64,000 nucleotides of DNA from contig NC_080059.1 in NCBI RefSeq assembly GCF_026212465.1, positions 7,556,311-7,620,310 on the forward strand. Reading direction: 5' to 3'. Under the pieces are notes generated by a model, which made no database searches, was not told where the DNA came from, and saw only the letters and a program-made list of their open reading frames with translations. Source of the DNA: Amaranthus tricolor. Lineage: Eukaryota; Streptophyta; Magnoliopsida; Caryophyllales; Amaranthaceae. The translations under genes and the position numbers were made by a program. Shown here in pieces: positions 21,700 to 33,800 of the stretch (the stretch's first letter is position 1; every line of letters begins with the position of its first letter).

Positions 21700-23160
21700 T
21701 TATTTGATTTTATTTTGGATTTGAGTAATATCAATTGACTTAAGATGAAATTAGATAGTTGTCAATAAAAAATTTCTCCAGATCTAGAGTAGATGAGCTT
21801 TAGTTATTGTGTCGGATCATAAGGACACAAAATGCTTATACAAGAAAAACTATCTATGTAACTTCAAAGATAGTCACTTCAAGAAGTCAAGATGGATATA
21901 TAGACTTTTATAAACTTATACATAGATATGGGCACAAACTTTAAAATATCGACTATTGAGTAGAAAGAATAAGAAAATGATCTTGTATGTACTTTTCTCT
22001 GGGTGGATAAATTTTTTTTTTTGATTCAATTCAAAGGGACACCAATCACCATTGAAATATTTCAATTTGTGGTTGAAATGTATTAGGTGTCAATTCAATC
22101 CATAAGGGCATTGAGCATTATGTACAAGATGAAGATCGAAGAGTATTTTAGATTGTGTGGAGATCTAAGTTATATACTCTAAATTGGAGAGAATTATTTT
22201 GAATATTTAGAGAATAATAAGTATAAAGTAAATATAACATGTACTATGAAAATAGTGGGATAAATTAGTGTCAAAACTTAAGTCCAAAAGAAAAGGCAAA
22301 CAAAAGCAACGAATACTTAAAACAAAGATTAGCGACGACTCGTCACTTATCCTTAGAAAGCGAATGTTGGACAGAACTCAAAGCCGACTCGTCGTCGAGG
22401 AAAAGTTAGCTCAACATTTTGGCGATGACTCATCGTTTTCTTCTAGAAGAAATATTTTGCGTCTTTTAGTTGGTTTGTTGATGATTTTGCTTATGTAAAG
22501 TTGTGTTCTTTCATGATTTCTGACCGTTGATCAGTTATTTGTTTGGATAAATGATATTAGAAGTGTGCTAATCACTATTTAAAATAGTGGAATTTGCAAT
22601 GGATAAAGTTAAGTTGCACATAATCTCATTCTCCCAATTGTACATTCATCTTTCATTTTTCTAATGGGCGAAATAATGCTATTAGGAAAACATTCTATGT
22701 GTCTCGATTTGGTATCGAGTTTCTGAAGACTTTTTAGTCTAAATGATCTTCGATATTGTGTTGGATTTGTAAGTGCAAGTGTCGATTTCAGTTTCACACG
22801 TTTCTTTTCTTAGTGTTTTAATAGGTTGTTCTTTCTTATACATCTTTATTAAGTTTGGTGCTTGTATCATTCTCTTCAAATGTAAAAAATATTTACAACA
22901 TTTTGCCATTCAAACCTATTTTGGGTTGAGCCATTTTGCATTCATATCCCTTCAACTTAAATATTTATGCAAATTGTTTTTGTACTATTCATTTTGAGCA
23001 CTATTTTTGGTTTTCTTTAATTTTTCGGATACTAGGTGATTAATACTTGATAAAGATATTAACCTTTTGGTGATAATGGTTTGATAAGTGTTGACTTTTT
23101 AGTGATAATGATTTTACTTGTGGTTGTTTGAACGTACATGTTGATTATTCAGAGTTGTTA
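21700..23160. other. Intergenic region without a recognised gene
   Basis: At 22330-22435 a motif close to CGACGACTCGTC occurs three times with variations (GCGACGACTCGTCAC, GCCGACTCGTCGTCG, GGCGATGACTCATCG). This may be part of a repeat. The open frame over it (22268-22498) does not resemble a known protein. Confidence 0.4.
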
Positions 23161-23179
23161 TTATTTTGGTTATTTAGGT

Positions 23180-23500
23180 TATAAACATTTTTGCAGTAAG
23201 TAGTTAGCCAAGGTGGGAGCTTTGAGTCGAACTTAAACAAGTTCTTAAACACATTGTAGAAAAATAAAGCAGAAAAGAAATTATTTATTATTAATAAAGT
23301 ATTTGTGTATCTAACACAACAGCTTGTATAATACGATAAGTTTACATTTACATCTGGATAAATAATAACTTTTTTTGTATACATTAGCTATTCTAAGAAC
23401 ATTAAATTATAAAAATTAAAGAGGGCTGCTTCTAAATACTCGAGTTGAGGGGCCCCTTCAATCGCGCCCTCCACGTGATAATAAAATTGGTGAACCTTCT
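23180..23500. repeat. Dispersed repeat, copy B
   Basis: Second copy of the repeat at 15201-15545, in the same orientation. It lies just past the 3' end of the DCC-family gene. A short segment at about 23505-23560 (with CCCAGATTCTACCTTAGACG) adjoins it and looks like another SINE-derived piece. Confidence 0.6.
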
Positions 23501-23570
23501 TTTCCACCCTCCCCAGATTCTACCTTAGACGGGACTCATTGGGATGATAATAATGAAGCTCTAGAAAACT

Positions 23571-24313
23571 TCACATTTTACAAGTTTTGCTGTCACCACA
23601 CATTTCAGCCTGCAGGGAAAGAAGTTAATATAGGTATGCAGTAAATCCTTCTGATACATCTGGAAAAATCAATACAAAAGAAGCTTCTCGACATTCGACA
23701 AGTACGATCACTGCCAGATTTACCTTCTTTTTTCTTGATTCGAGTATCTCTTCCATAGGCGGCCGACCTGAAATCACAGGAATATTTGCTAATCAGTGCA
23801 CAGAAATACCGACCTAGTATTGAAGTTCTCGAAATTGATTAATGTCGATAAAGCTGTACGTTGAGTGAATTCAGTAGGTAGTATCTGTTACCTGTTATCT
23901 GAAGGCGATATTTTGCCCACACACCATAAACTGCGTCTGCTATACTCGAAATCTGAACAATAGATAGTTCCTAAGTAACATTAACTCAACATATAGGAAT
24001 GCCCAGAGTGAGAACAGATGACACAGAGAGATTACCGGCTCATATTTGGTAATTGCGTAAACCCATCCCAAACCAACAGCTTCATACAGTTTCCTGAAAG
24101 CCTACAATAAATTTTATACGTGCGATCATATTTTAGTTCAAGAGATATGGTACACCGATGCAACGATAAATGTAGTGTTGCTATCTTTGAAGTATGCAAA
24201 TCAGAAAAACTAGTCATAGATGATACGATAAGAATGGAGAAAAACCTCAACATCGGTTACTACTGTTCCATCAGCGAGAATTGCATGTATTCTTCCCATG
24301 ACCTATGAATAAT

Positions 24314-24344
<31 letters not shown>

Positions 24345-27300
24345 CCAATGTGTCAAGCTGAGAACACGAAGTTGCAACAGCGATAATTCATAGGGTATTA
24401 AAGGTCATACGACATTGGTTTGAAAAATCAGTGCAAACTTCATCTTATTCAGTTAAGATGATACTCTTTCCTTATATCAGTAGTCACAGATACATGATTT
24501 ATATTACATGCCACATGACTTCATATGAAATATATATGTTGATCACAAGAAGATTCATTCATATAATAAATTAATAAGAGATTTGGAGTTGAGAAACCAT
24601 TTCAACTCAATTATTCGGAAATGCTTGATTTATACTAGCATTGAAAATCCAATAATCACCGATTTTCATCTTGGAAATTGCAATCCTGTTTTTCTTAGGC
24701 GATTGCAATGTTCAAGTGATTCTAAGTTGTTCAACCAAAACAATATTTGTTGCTTACTTTCGGTCCCAAGCCCATATAAAGGTTTTGACAACCAACTCAA
24801 TAAGACATTGTCACTTTCCATGATTATGAACAAAAAATCAATTCTCATGGAGGCATCCTCTACTAAGCGATGTGCTAGACTTCTTAGGCCTAGGTGTAGT
24901 GAAAAGTATGCAAAGTTTGCTAGGTAATCGTCTGAAAATGGCACGCCACATTGTCCAAGTGTGGTGTCAAATGAGTAAGGGTAGGTTACTTCTACTAGGC
25001 CGTCACCCAAAAAAAGCATGTCACATGGCCGGAGTGTGGTGCCAGATGAGTAAAGGCACATAGAGCATACGCATAGGAGATTGAAAAGAGCCCAAGGTAC
25101 TAGGTTAAGATTGAGATCCTAGAACATTGGTAGCTTACTTGCAGGTTTTTAGAGTTAGTAGATACCATGAAAATAAGGAATGACATTTTATGCATATAAG
25201 AGACGAAATGGTTTAGAGATAGGGTCAAAACGATAATAGGGGAAAGACAAGATTATAAATTGTGGTGCTCAGGACATGATAGAAACCGAAATAGAGTTGG
25301 AGTAATTATAGAACGACAAACATCTAAGGATGTGATAGAGGTATGCAGACAGAACGCTGGGATTATAAAAGTGAATATGGTACATGGTAAAGATATTTTG
25401 AACATCATAAGTGCCTATGCACCGCAAGGGGGAATAGAATAATCAATTAAGAGAAAATATTGGGAGGATCTCGATGATATGGTGCAAAACATACCGATAA
25501 ATGAGAAGCTCTATATTGGAGGAGATCATATCTGAATGGGCACATAGGGATAAGTCGTAGTGACTACGAACGCGTCCATGAAGGTTTTGGCTGTGACACT
25601 AAGAATGTAGAAGGAAAGTCCATTTTGGATTTTAGTTACTAACAAATGGTTTAAGAAGAGAGATAGTCATTGATGACTTTTAAACTAGAATAAACGCAAC
25701 CCAAATTGACTACTTCTTGATAGGGATGATAGATAAAAGTAGTTGCCTAAATTGTAAGGTTATTCCAGGAGAGTGTAGCCACCCAATACAAACTTCTTAT
25801 CCTAGTGTTCGTTTTCAAGCAAGACAAAAGGTATAGAGAGCCAAATAGGAACGTAGGATTAGGTTGTGGAGATTAAGAGACGATAATGTTAGAACTTTTG
25901 CTAGAAAGTTGTTAAAGAGGCAGCTTAGGAGATGACATTGGATTCGGAGGATACTTGGGCAATGATTAAATACTGCATCACCCAAATAGCTAAGGACATT
26001 ATAAGGGAATCAGGAGGTAACATCGTGGTAAAGAAGGATACCACATGGTGAAATGTGGAGGTCAAGACAGTGATTAAAGAAAAGAAGAAATGTTCCTTTC
26101 ATTAGAACAATGCTTAAATGAAGAAAACTTAGCTAAGTATAAGACAATTAAAGACAAGACAAAAATAGCCATTCATGAGGTATAATTAAAGGCTTTTTTA
26201 GAATGTTTGACAAACTAAATTCAAAAAAAGGAGAAAAAAATTTGTATGAGATCAAAAAGGAGGCATGCAAAAACTAATGATATAGGTGTAGTAAGTGTAT
26301 TAAGGACAAAGATAAGGATAAGGATAAGGATAAGAATATCCAAGTTCAAGATGAGAACATCAAGTATCAATGGAATTAGTATTTTGACAAGCTATTTAAT
26401 GTAGAACAAGGAGATGTGTTTGGAGACACAACAATAATTCCCTTTGAAGAAAATATGGAGATAGAGGGAGCTCTGAAGAAAATGAAGCTAAAGAAAGTTG
26501 GTGAAGATAGTATACCCATTGAGATATGAAGATACTTAGAGTTATTTGGAGTAACTTGGCTAACTGATCTATTCAATAAGATTTGGAGGACAAACAAAAT
26601 GCCTGATGACTGGAGAAGAAGTTCTAGTGCCCATTTACAAGAACAAGGAAAATATCCAAGATTGTTCCAACTACCGAGGAATCAAAATCATGAGTTATAC
26701 TATGAAGTTATGAGAAAGAGTGACAGAGATAAGTATGAGTAGATGTATTAGCATATTAGAGGACCTATTTGGATTTATGTCAAGATAATCTACAATACAA
26801 TAGAAGGAATTCATCTAATGAGACAAATGATGAAGTACTATAAGGCCAGAAAAAGAGACTTGCATATGGTTTCTATTGACTTGGAAAAAGCATATGACAA
26901 GTTAGCAAGAAAAGTACCTTAGTGGGAATGACATAGAAGGTATTCCCAATAAATATGTTAATATATTACAAGATATGTATCGAGAGGTGAAAACAAATGT
27001 TAGGACATGAGGAGGATCAGATTTTCCAATCACAATTGGCCTTCATCAAGGCTCGACCCATAGTCCTTTTCTTTTTACATCGGTACTAGATGAAATAACT
27101 CGATCGATACAAGGAGACGTGTCTTAGTGCATGTTGTTTATTGATGACTTTGTTTGTGTAGATGAGATTAGAGGGAGTAATTACTAAGTTAGAATGATAG
27201 GGACTACGGCCGGAGACACAAGGGTTTAAATTAAGCTTGAGTAAAATAGAGTACATGAAGTTCAATATTAACACAAATGAGTAAACGAGAGACACTATAA

Positions 27301-29228
27301 AGTTGGAAGAGAAAGAAATCGCTCCAAGTGGATGCTTCAAATACCTTGGGTCCATTTTTTAGAGTAGCGAGATAAAATTAAGTGTAGGTGGAAAAAATGG
27401 GAAAGCGGTTCTTGGATTATTATGTGATTAAGGTGTGGTCTAAATAAAACTAAAGAGAAAATTTTATCGAACGACTATTAGACTAGTGCTACTATATGGT
27501 TCAGAATGTTGAGCTTTTAGAAAAGATTATAGCAGGAAGATGGAGTAACAGAAATGCAAATGCTTCGAGCCTTCGATGGTTGAGTGGGCATACCTTGAGA
27601 GATCGAATTCAAAACGAAGGTATACGAAAAGGTTTAGGAGTAGCAAATATTGAAGAAAAGATGAAAGATAATCGCTTAAGATGATTTGAGCATGTGCAAA
27701 GACGGAATATTAGCTAATCCGTAAAAAATATGGATAGTTGGAACTTATCGGACTTAAAGACAAGGCGAGAAAGATCGACTTGGAGGGTGGGAGTGGAAGG
27801 TAATATGAATGATTTAGACTTATGGAATGAGATGGCTAAAAATCAAAATGAATGAAGAAGAGTTCATATGTAAGATCATTGGAACTAATATTTTGGTTCA
27901 TGTAGCCAAATCTAACCTTTCAGGATTATGGCTTTGAAATTGTTGTTGCTGTATGATTTTTCTGTTGAGGTTAAGATGGCACTTTCAAGCCAAAACTGTC
28001 ATGAAACATACCTACTCTACACAAAAATAAAAGTCATTTTATCCCAACTTGTATATTTGGTTTGTATAATAATTAAGGAGCGCAAGGAAAAGAAGGGAAG
28101 GGTAAGGAAAGGAGGGGGGAGAATAATAGGGAAAGTCTCCCTTGGTCCCTTATTTGTTTGAGAAAAAGGAAGGGAGAGCAAGAGAAATAAAATTTCCCTC
28201 CAAAACCATTTGGGAGATTTAGTTATCAACAATGTGGAGGTTTGATTATTAAGGGACTTGATCACTTCAAATCCCTTCCTTTTAATTCTCCTCCCTCTAA
28301 ATTTGATATCCAAACAAAGGAAATTATGTCCCTTGAAATTCCTCCCCTTTCTTTCCCTATTATTCTTATTGATTACAAGGTAGGCTACGAAAAGGAGATA
28401 GCTACATAAGAATCAAATTCAAAATCTTCCTTAAAAAGTGCTACTTGCTCACCAACTGACAAGACCTATTTCTCTAATTATATCTATTGCAAACCAAATG
28501 TGATAACTCTATTCACACAAAGTAAAACAATTTTGGGAACAGATTATATAATGCAAATTCAAATGAAACCATTGTAATATGAGACAAAAGACAATTACAG
28601 TAGTGTAATCAAGGCCTTGATTATCCTCAGGTGAGTAATCCTCTGAGCTTATATCAACAAATTTGATTGCTCCATAATCATTATCCCTCTCCCTCAACAT
28701 CTTTACCTAATCATCCAAAAAAACCCAACAACTCAAATAAATTTCCAATTTAATCAAATAACATCCCCACAAAACACAAAACACAAAAAAAATAAAAATA
28801 AAAATAAATAAATAAATTAGAATATACATAATACCTCCCTCATACAAAGCGGGCAATCTCCATCATACAACATTTTGATCTTCCAATTTTGATCATCATC
28901 AATTTGTTTCTTTTCTTGAGTATCCTTCTTGGGTTTTATAGGATCCAATGTTGTTCCTTGAATAGCACGAAATGTACCATGTCTAAACCCTTCAAATTTA
29001 CACAAATCAAGGATTATTACAAGTAATTACCACGCATTTATTGGAATTTGTTGTAAAAATTGGTTTAAAAGTCCGAGAGGAGAGATTTGTACCAGGTTTG
29101 GCTTGATGAAGAGGGTGCAATGAACGATGGAAATGGGTGAGAGATTTGGAAGTGGCAAAAACTGATGTTGCTGAGAGGAAGCTATGGTATGTTCGTCTTC
29201 CAATGGAAATTGCTGGTCTTAAAGCCAT
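23571..29228 (-). CDS. DCC-family thiol-disulfide oxidoreductase-like protein
   Basis: Eight exons: 29228-29093, 28989-28835, 28706-28599, 24302-24246, 24101-24036, 23952-23892, 23767-23724 and 23609-23571. Together they give 221 aa with every phase closing. Residues 1 to about 75 form a Ser/Arg-rich leader that looks like an organelle targeting peptide. The DCC domain starts at MLYDGDCPLCMRE, with CxxC cysteines at 91 and 94. It continues through VDISSEDY, GRIHA, GLGWVYAI and YGVWAKYR. The end, CGDSKTCKM, is Cys-bearing as in plant homologues such as the At5g50100 group. The family is named for the D-x-x-C-x-x-C motif and its thioredoxin-like fold; its substrate is unknown. A more upstream in-frame ATG exists at 29294, but 29228 (MALRP) fits better. 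Intron 3 (24303-28598) holds an RTE LINE in antisense. Confidence 0.9.
24317..24344. repeat. Poly(A/T) tract next to DCC exon 4 acceptor
   Basis: 28 consecutive A on the + strand, which is T on the gene's strand. It begins 14 bases upstream of the intron 3 acceptor, so it probably serves as the polypyrimidine tract. Length calls here may be unreliable. Confidence 0.7.
24905..25065. repeat. Degenerate tandem repeat upstream of the LINE
   Basis: A unit containing CACATTGTCCAAGTGTGGTG recurs about 90 bases later as CACATGGCCGGAGTGTGGTG, each followed by a variant of CAAATGAGTAAGG. It is probably part of the 5' untranslated region of the adjoining RTE LINE. Confidence 0.5.
25100..27952 (+). mobile_element. 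RTE-type LINE, decayed, antisense in DCC intron 3
   Basis: + strand frames give an AP endonuclease domain (25120-25440, with NIGSLL, then ETKWF, GVIIER and ISAYAPQGG). This is followed by reverse transcriptase (26440-27370, with PDDWRRS, DLEKAYDK, the catalytic-site block reading LFIDDF instead of FADD, and KYLGS). The C-terminal tail is at 27490-27950 (YGSECW, RWLSGHT and the final VVAV). The copy ends in a GTTGTTGCTG tract typical of RTE 3' ends. Many stops and frameshifts make it inactive. A short (GATAAG)n run lies at 26305-26335. Confidence 0.85.
28080..28345. mobile_element. Fold-back MITE-like element
   Basis: A purine-rich left part (AAGGAAAAGAAGGGAAGGG) and a pyrimidine-rich right part (TCTCCTCCCTCTAAATTTGATATCCAAAC) are roughly complementary. 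A similar pair lies at 37755-37915 in the NLR intron. Ends and target duplication were not defined. Confidence 0.4.
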
Positions 29229-30087
29229 TGCTTTTTTTGTGTGTGTTCGATTCTTTGGTGGGAAAATCTGGTTTTGCAAGGGAAGGTTTGTCAAGGTGTT
29301 TTTATCATTGTCACAAACTCATAGTACTTCTCTACGCGTAACGTGGCGAGAGTTGATCCGTATAATTTTTTAAATTTTAATTAAAACTAGTCTAACACAA
29401 TTGATAAATAAATGAAATGGAATGAATCCTTTTATAGCTAATTAGAAATTCACAAATTGTTAAATGAGACGATTTTATTGAAAGACATATCTTATATATA
29501 GGTTAAATAGCTCATTATATATATGTATATATATATATATATATTATGAGAATATAAAACCGTGTTACAAATACAATCTAAACACTTTTTCATCTTTAAC
29601 ACTTTTTCATCTTTGTGGAAATTAATAAAAAATGCATTTTCACTACAGTAAAGAACATGGTATAATAATCAAATAAAACCAAATAAAGTAAAACTCAAAA
29701 AAACATAGTTATGAAATTCATGTTGTGTCGAGTCATCTTGGATTGTGTCGAAGCGGATCATATGCTTGGCAGGTCGTGCAATGATGATCTTGGTATCATT
29801 CTGAGTTGTATATATCAACCTCAAACAATAAATTGTGATACAACATAAGTATATGTGTCGTGTCACAATTAGTTATATACAAGTGGACTTGGCAGCCTAC
29901 TTTTGTAGGTCATGTGTCATATCGTACTAATCTCACAAAATGGTGAATTCGTGACTAGCAGTTGGCTAGTCTTCGCAAAATTGATTGTATTTCGTGTCAG
30001 GTCATGAGTAGGCATGCAGTACCTGCCCGTCTCCGTGATTATTAAGAAATTGAGAAGGCAATTTTAGTTTTGTCACTGGGGACTAAG
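29229..30087. other. Region between divergent DCC and SDH7 genes
   Basis: Must hold the DCC promoter (read leftwards) and perhaps the SDH7 promoter. An (AT)n stretch lies at about 29515-29545. A segment at 29720-29960 rich in GTGTCG/CACGAC motifs resembles 42930-43190 and may be part of a MITE family. No TATA box was assigned with confidence. Confidence 0.4.
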
Positions 30088-30673
30088 GATGGCAATGGGT
30101 ATTGGATCCGACCCGGATCCGTATTCGGATTCTTAAAAAGGCACCCGTCGGATTCGGGTTGAATCCAAATCCGTTTAAATTTCACGGATCTGGATTTGGA
30201 TCTAAGAAAAATACCCAGACTCAGACCCGCGGATTTGGAGGACCCATTTTATTTTTATATATTAATTTTATTAAATATATATAATTTTCTAATTCTAATT
30301 TTCCCTCCAAGACCCAGTACTCCCCCTATAAGCCCAGGCACACGTGAATCAAGTGCACTTGCTATATTTTCTAATTCTAATTTGCAATAAAGATATATTT
30401 ATAGACTAATGATGATAATTTATTATCATTAGTCTAAAAATATAGCTTTATTGCAAATTTGCAATCTCAACACCATTTAAAAATACAAAAAAAAAATAAA
30501 AACAAATCATACCTGTTTTGGACCCGAATCCGATATTGGATCCGCAGTATCCACGGATCTGGATGTGGGTCTTGCGAAACTAGACCCGCGGATCTTTGTC
30601 CCAATCTGGATACTGTACTTGAAAACGGATCTGGATCCGTGTCCATCTGAACCCAGTCCACGACCCGTTGCCA
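30088..30673. mobile_element. hAT-like MITE upstream of SDH7
   Basis: The left end is GATGGCAATGGGT and the right end, reversed, is TGGCAACGGGT. Flanking bases GGACTAAG (30080-30087) and GGACTAGA (30674-30681) agree at six of eight positions, which suits an aged 8-bp hAT target duplication. Subterminal regions are full of GGATC/GATCC and ACCCG repeats in both orientations. A long hairpin occupies the middle (30379-30461). It is non-coding; the open frames across it are by-products of the repeats. Confidence 0.6.
30379..30461. repeat. Long near-perfect hairpin inside the hAT-like MITE
   Basis: The arm AATTTGCAATAAAGATATAT... (30379-30418) and its reverse complement (30421-30461) pair over about 38 bases with few mismatches and almost no loop. 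Confidence 0.75.
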
Positions 30674-30840
30674 GGACTAGAGACTTGGTGTTCTATTCGC
30701 ATTTCCTCCTGTTTTTTCTTTTTTTTTATTTTTGCTTTTACTTTTTTCCACCATTTCTAATCCTGTTTCAACATTGATTTTCAGTTTTCATCACAATTAA
30801 CTCACTAGCTATATTTTCTGGACGACAGAGGAGAGAAAGT

Positions 30841-33800
30841 ATGTTTGCGCAGTCCAGGCGGGTTTTTCATATCGACCTTGGGGAGCGTGAGAAAGCTGTC
30901 AGTTTCCCTCCCTGTTTTTGTTATTGAATATGATTTGTTGATGATTTTGAATGAATATCAATCGAATTTATTATATTTTGAGATTAGTTAGGTCTAGTAA
31001 GGTACTGCCTTTTGTATTTAGCTTTTATTTGTAGTTAAATCATTTAATTTAATGAAGCTAGAAGTGATATGTGTTAGCTTATGGTTGGATTTGGCTACCC
31101 CTATATGATGGATTTGTATGCTTGGGTTTTAAAGTGAAAAATTCTGGATTGATAATAGTGATTGATTGCCATGATTTGTAATCGATAACAAGACACGTGA
31201 ATTTTACTTATGATTGATGGCAAATAGTTGTTTGATCTTCAATATGAGCTTTTGTAAATTCTGAATCATTATCCTGGAGCAATTTATTTTCTGTGTGCAA
31301 ATAGATGAAGTTTGGGAGAAGAAAAAAAAATGATTTGCTTTTAGCATCATAGTGTTTTGGAGGAGTAAATATTTGCCCCTAGTAACTTACCCTTGTATAT
31401 TGTATTGACAGGTGCTGATTTTCTGAATACAATGATCTATTTGAGTTTTCAACTAAAAAGTGTTAAAGGGAGAATTTGACCAATTGTTACTGTTGCTTTG
31501 ATAGTCTGTTTCCCCTCAATACCTTATTTATAGGGGAGGGCAGGAGGGGGATATAGGTAGTGGATGGTTGGGGAAAAGGTACTATCCCTTGTCTTCTTAT
31601 GAACATACCATTGTCTCTGAAGATGAATTACTTTTATGATTTGTCATTTGCCAAAAAAGTACATCAACACATCAATGGTTTCACAAATGTCTTTCCACGA
31701 GTATACCCTTTTTGCATTATAGATAGCTGAACTGAATTATTGTTATGCGTATTTCAGTTGAACTAGGTGTGGTGCTACGTTTCTAGAAGTTTGATTTGAT
31801 TTATGATAAATTTATGCTTCATTAGGTGTAAGATTGTGATGGTTTTTGTTTGCTAGCCCCCTTCTGTACATGTCCAGTTATACTGGTTTGCTTTCGATGG
31901 TTTTCAATCTTTGTTGTCCAGAACTGAAGTTGATTTACACTCTGAACTTAAAATTCCACTTAACTGATGTGCAATCATGTATCTAAGTGGCAGTGCCTTA
32001 TTGAGTATATGTAATTCTGCATGATAAAGGGCCTGATAATGCTGGTGATGCGGGGGGCTTTTAAAACTATTCAGTTATTGTTATCTTTGGTTATTAAATA
32101 AAATTCTGTGTATACTGGTAAATAGAATTTTATTTGTGACAGGGTTTTTATTGACCCCTTTAAGAAAAATAAAAATCATCAAAACCCTAAAATAGATTTG
32201 CGAATGTATCTTCTAGTTTAGACTAACTTAGAGTTCTACATCATATACTTGCTTACTTGGCCAAAGCTAGTGGTGAAAAATCTTTAAGAAAAACAGAAAA
32301 TGTAAACAATAAACATAACTTCAGCCAACTCAAATACTTTGTAAAAGTTAAATACTTTTTGTGCATAGTGTGTGCACATCATAGACTCAGGCATCAACTT
32401 CATACTTATAACTTCATTGTGTTTCTAATATTGTGGTTGCATAATTGAAATTGAACCATTCTATAAATTTGGCTACTTATAACCCTTTTGCACATTCAGG
32501 GAAAATAAATTCAAACTAATCCTTAAACTTAAAACTACAGTTAGGCTTTTACTCTTATCATATGTCATATCTATAATCGGATAATCACCTGACTGACCCC
32601 AACTTGAGTAATAACTAAAATCGGAACTAGTCAATTATATATTCTGATAATCTTAAATGGAGCATTTAGTTTGAAACAACCCTTCAGAGTATGCACCCTC
32701 AGCTCCAAAATGTTTCTGCTTCTAGAATTCACTAACGTTGACCTTTTTCTTGTGTAATAGTATGTTTTATTACATTCTAATGTGAGATCTTAATTATTTT
32801 TGAAATATTTATTTTGAAAGTATCAGCTCTGAAGAGTATATAGTAGTACTTGATCAAATATTGGTCTTGGACGCGTTGAGGCAAGTGTGATAAACACTTG
32901 GTGATGGAGGTAGTAACAGAAAATTTTAAAAGGTGGCTTTCTGAATATGATGTATACTCTAGTGCCTTACTGGTGGAGTTTTAAATAATATTTAGTTGGC
33001 ATTTTTTTAGCCTATCACTTCCATCATTGGAGGTTTTTTCTTTGGAGGGCGGGGTTTAACTTTTCTTTTTCCTTCAAATCATACTTAACTGTCAATGCTT
33101 TATGAGATAGTTTGGTAGGTGATATTAGGTTATTCTATTTAGTAATTTGGTCTCTTTGAAGACAGTTTTCTGTTAGAAAGTTGTTCATAAGCCACAGCTA
33201 GAGGGATTTTTATAATTATTTGAAAGGATGGAATGTATGTTGCATTCTTATTCTGATGAGGTTTTTTTATGCTTTCAACAGTTATTGGAAAAGGATTCAA
33301 CATTGAGTCAATTCAAATCATATAAGCAGGGTGCAAAACGAATTAAAAGAGTGGGTGATGTTCTCACTGTCATTGTTGTGGCTGGTATGCATCTGCTTTC
33401 TTTCTGTGACTTGAGATGTGTTGTAATTTTCCTAAATTTCTTTCATGTTCTCCATCTGGGTAACCAACAATGGCTTCTGCAGTACTGCCTTCTAATTGAT
33501 GTACTTTCTTATTGGTTGACTATGAATTATGATAAATGTTGCAAGCTCTAAGGTTATGTTGTTCTTTTTGTCCACCTAATTCAAAAGATCCCCCCATTTC
33601 TTCAAGTCATAGCTACACATACGAGTTCTCTGAATTATAGCGGTAAAGTTAGAAAGTAGAGAACACCTTGATGATAATAAGCTTGCAATTTACGAGAACA
33701 ATAACAAAAATACCAAAGCCTAATCCCAACCATGTGGGATTGCAGATTAAGATCAGGAGTATCAAAAAATGCCATTAGCGCTTGCGTTTTTTTTCAACTC

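Noticed and set aside
22268..22498. 76-aa open frame as a small gene
   Set aside because: Lys/Arg-rich with no recognisable family, no promoter evidence, and located in repeat-like sequence.
24666..25061. 131-aa minus-strand open frame in DCC intron 3
   Set aside because: It covers the degenerate tandem repeat and LINE leader, and shows no conserved motif or splice connection to DCC.
30088..30673. Several 60-70 aa open frames on both strands
   Set aside because: They are by-products of GGATC/ACCCG repeats of the MITE and have no family resemblance.
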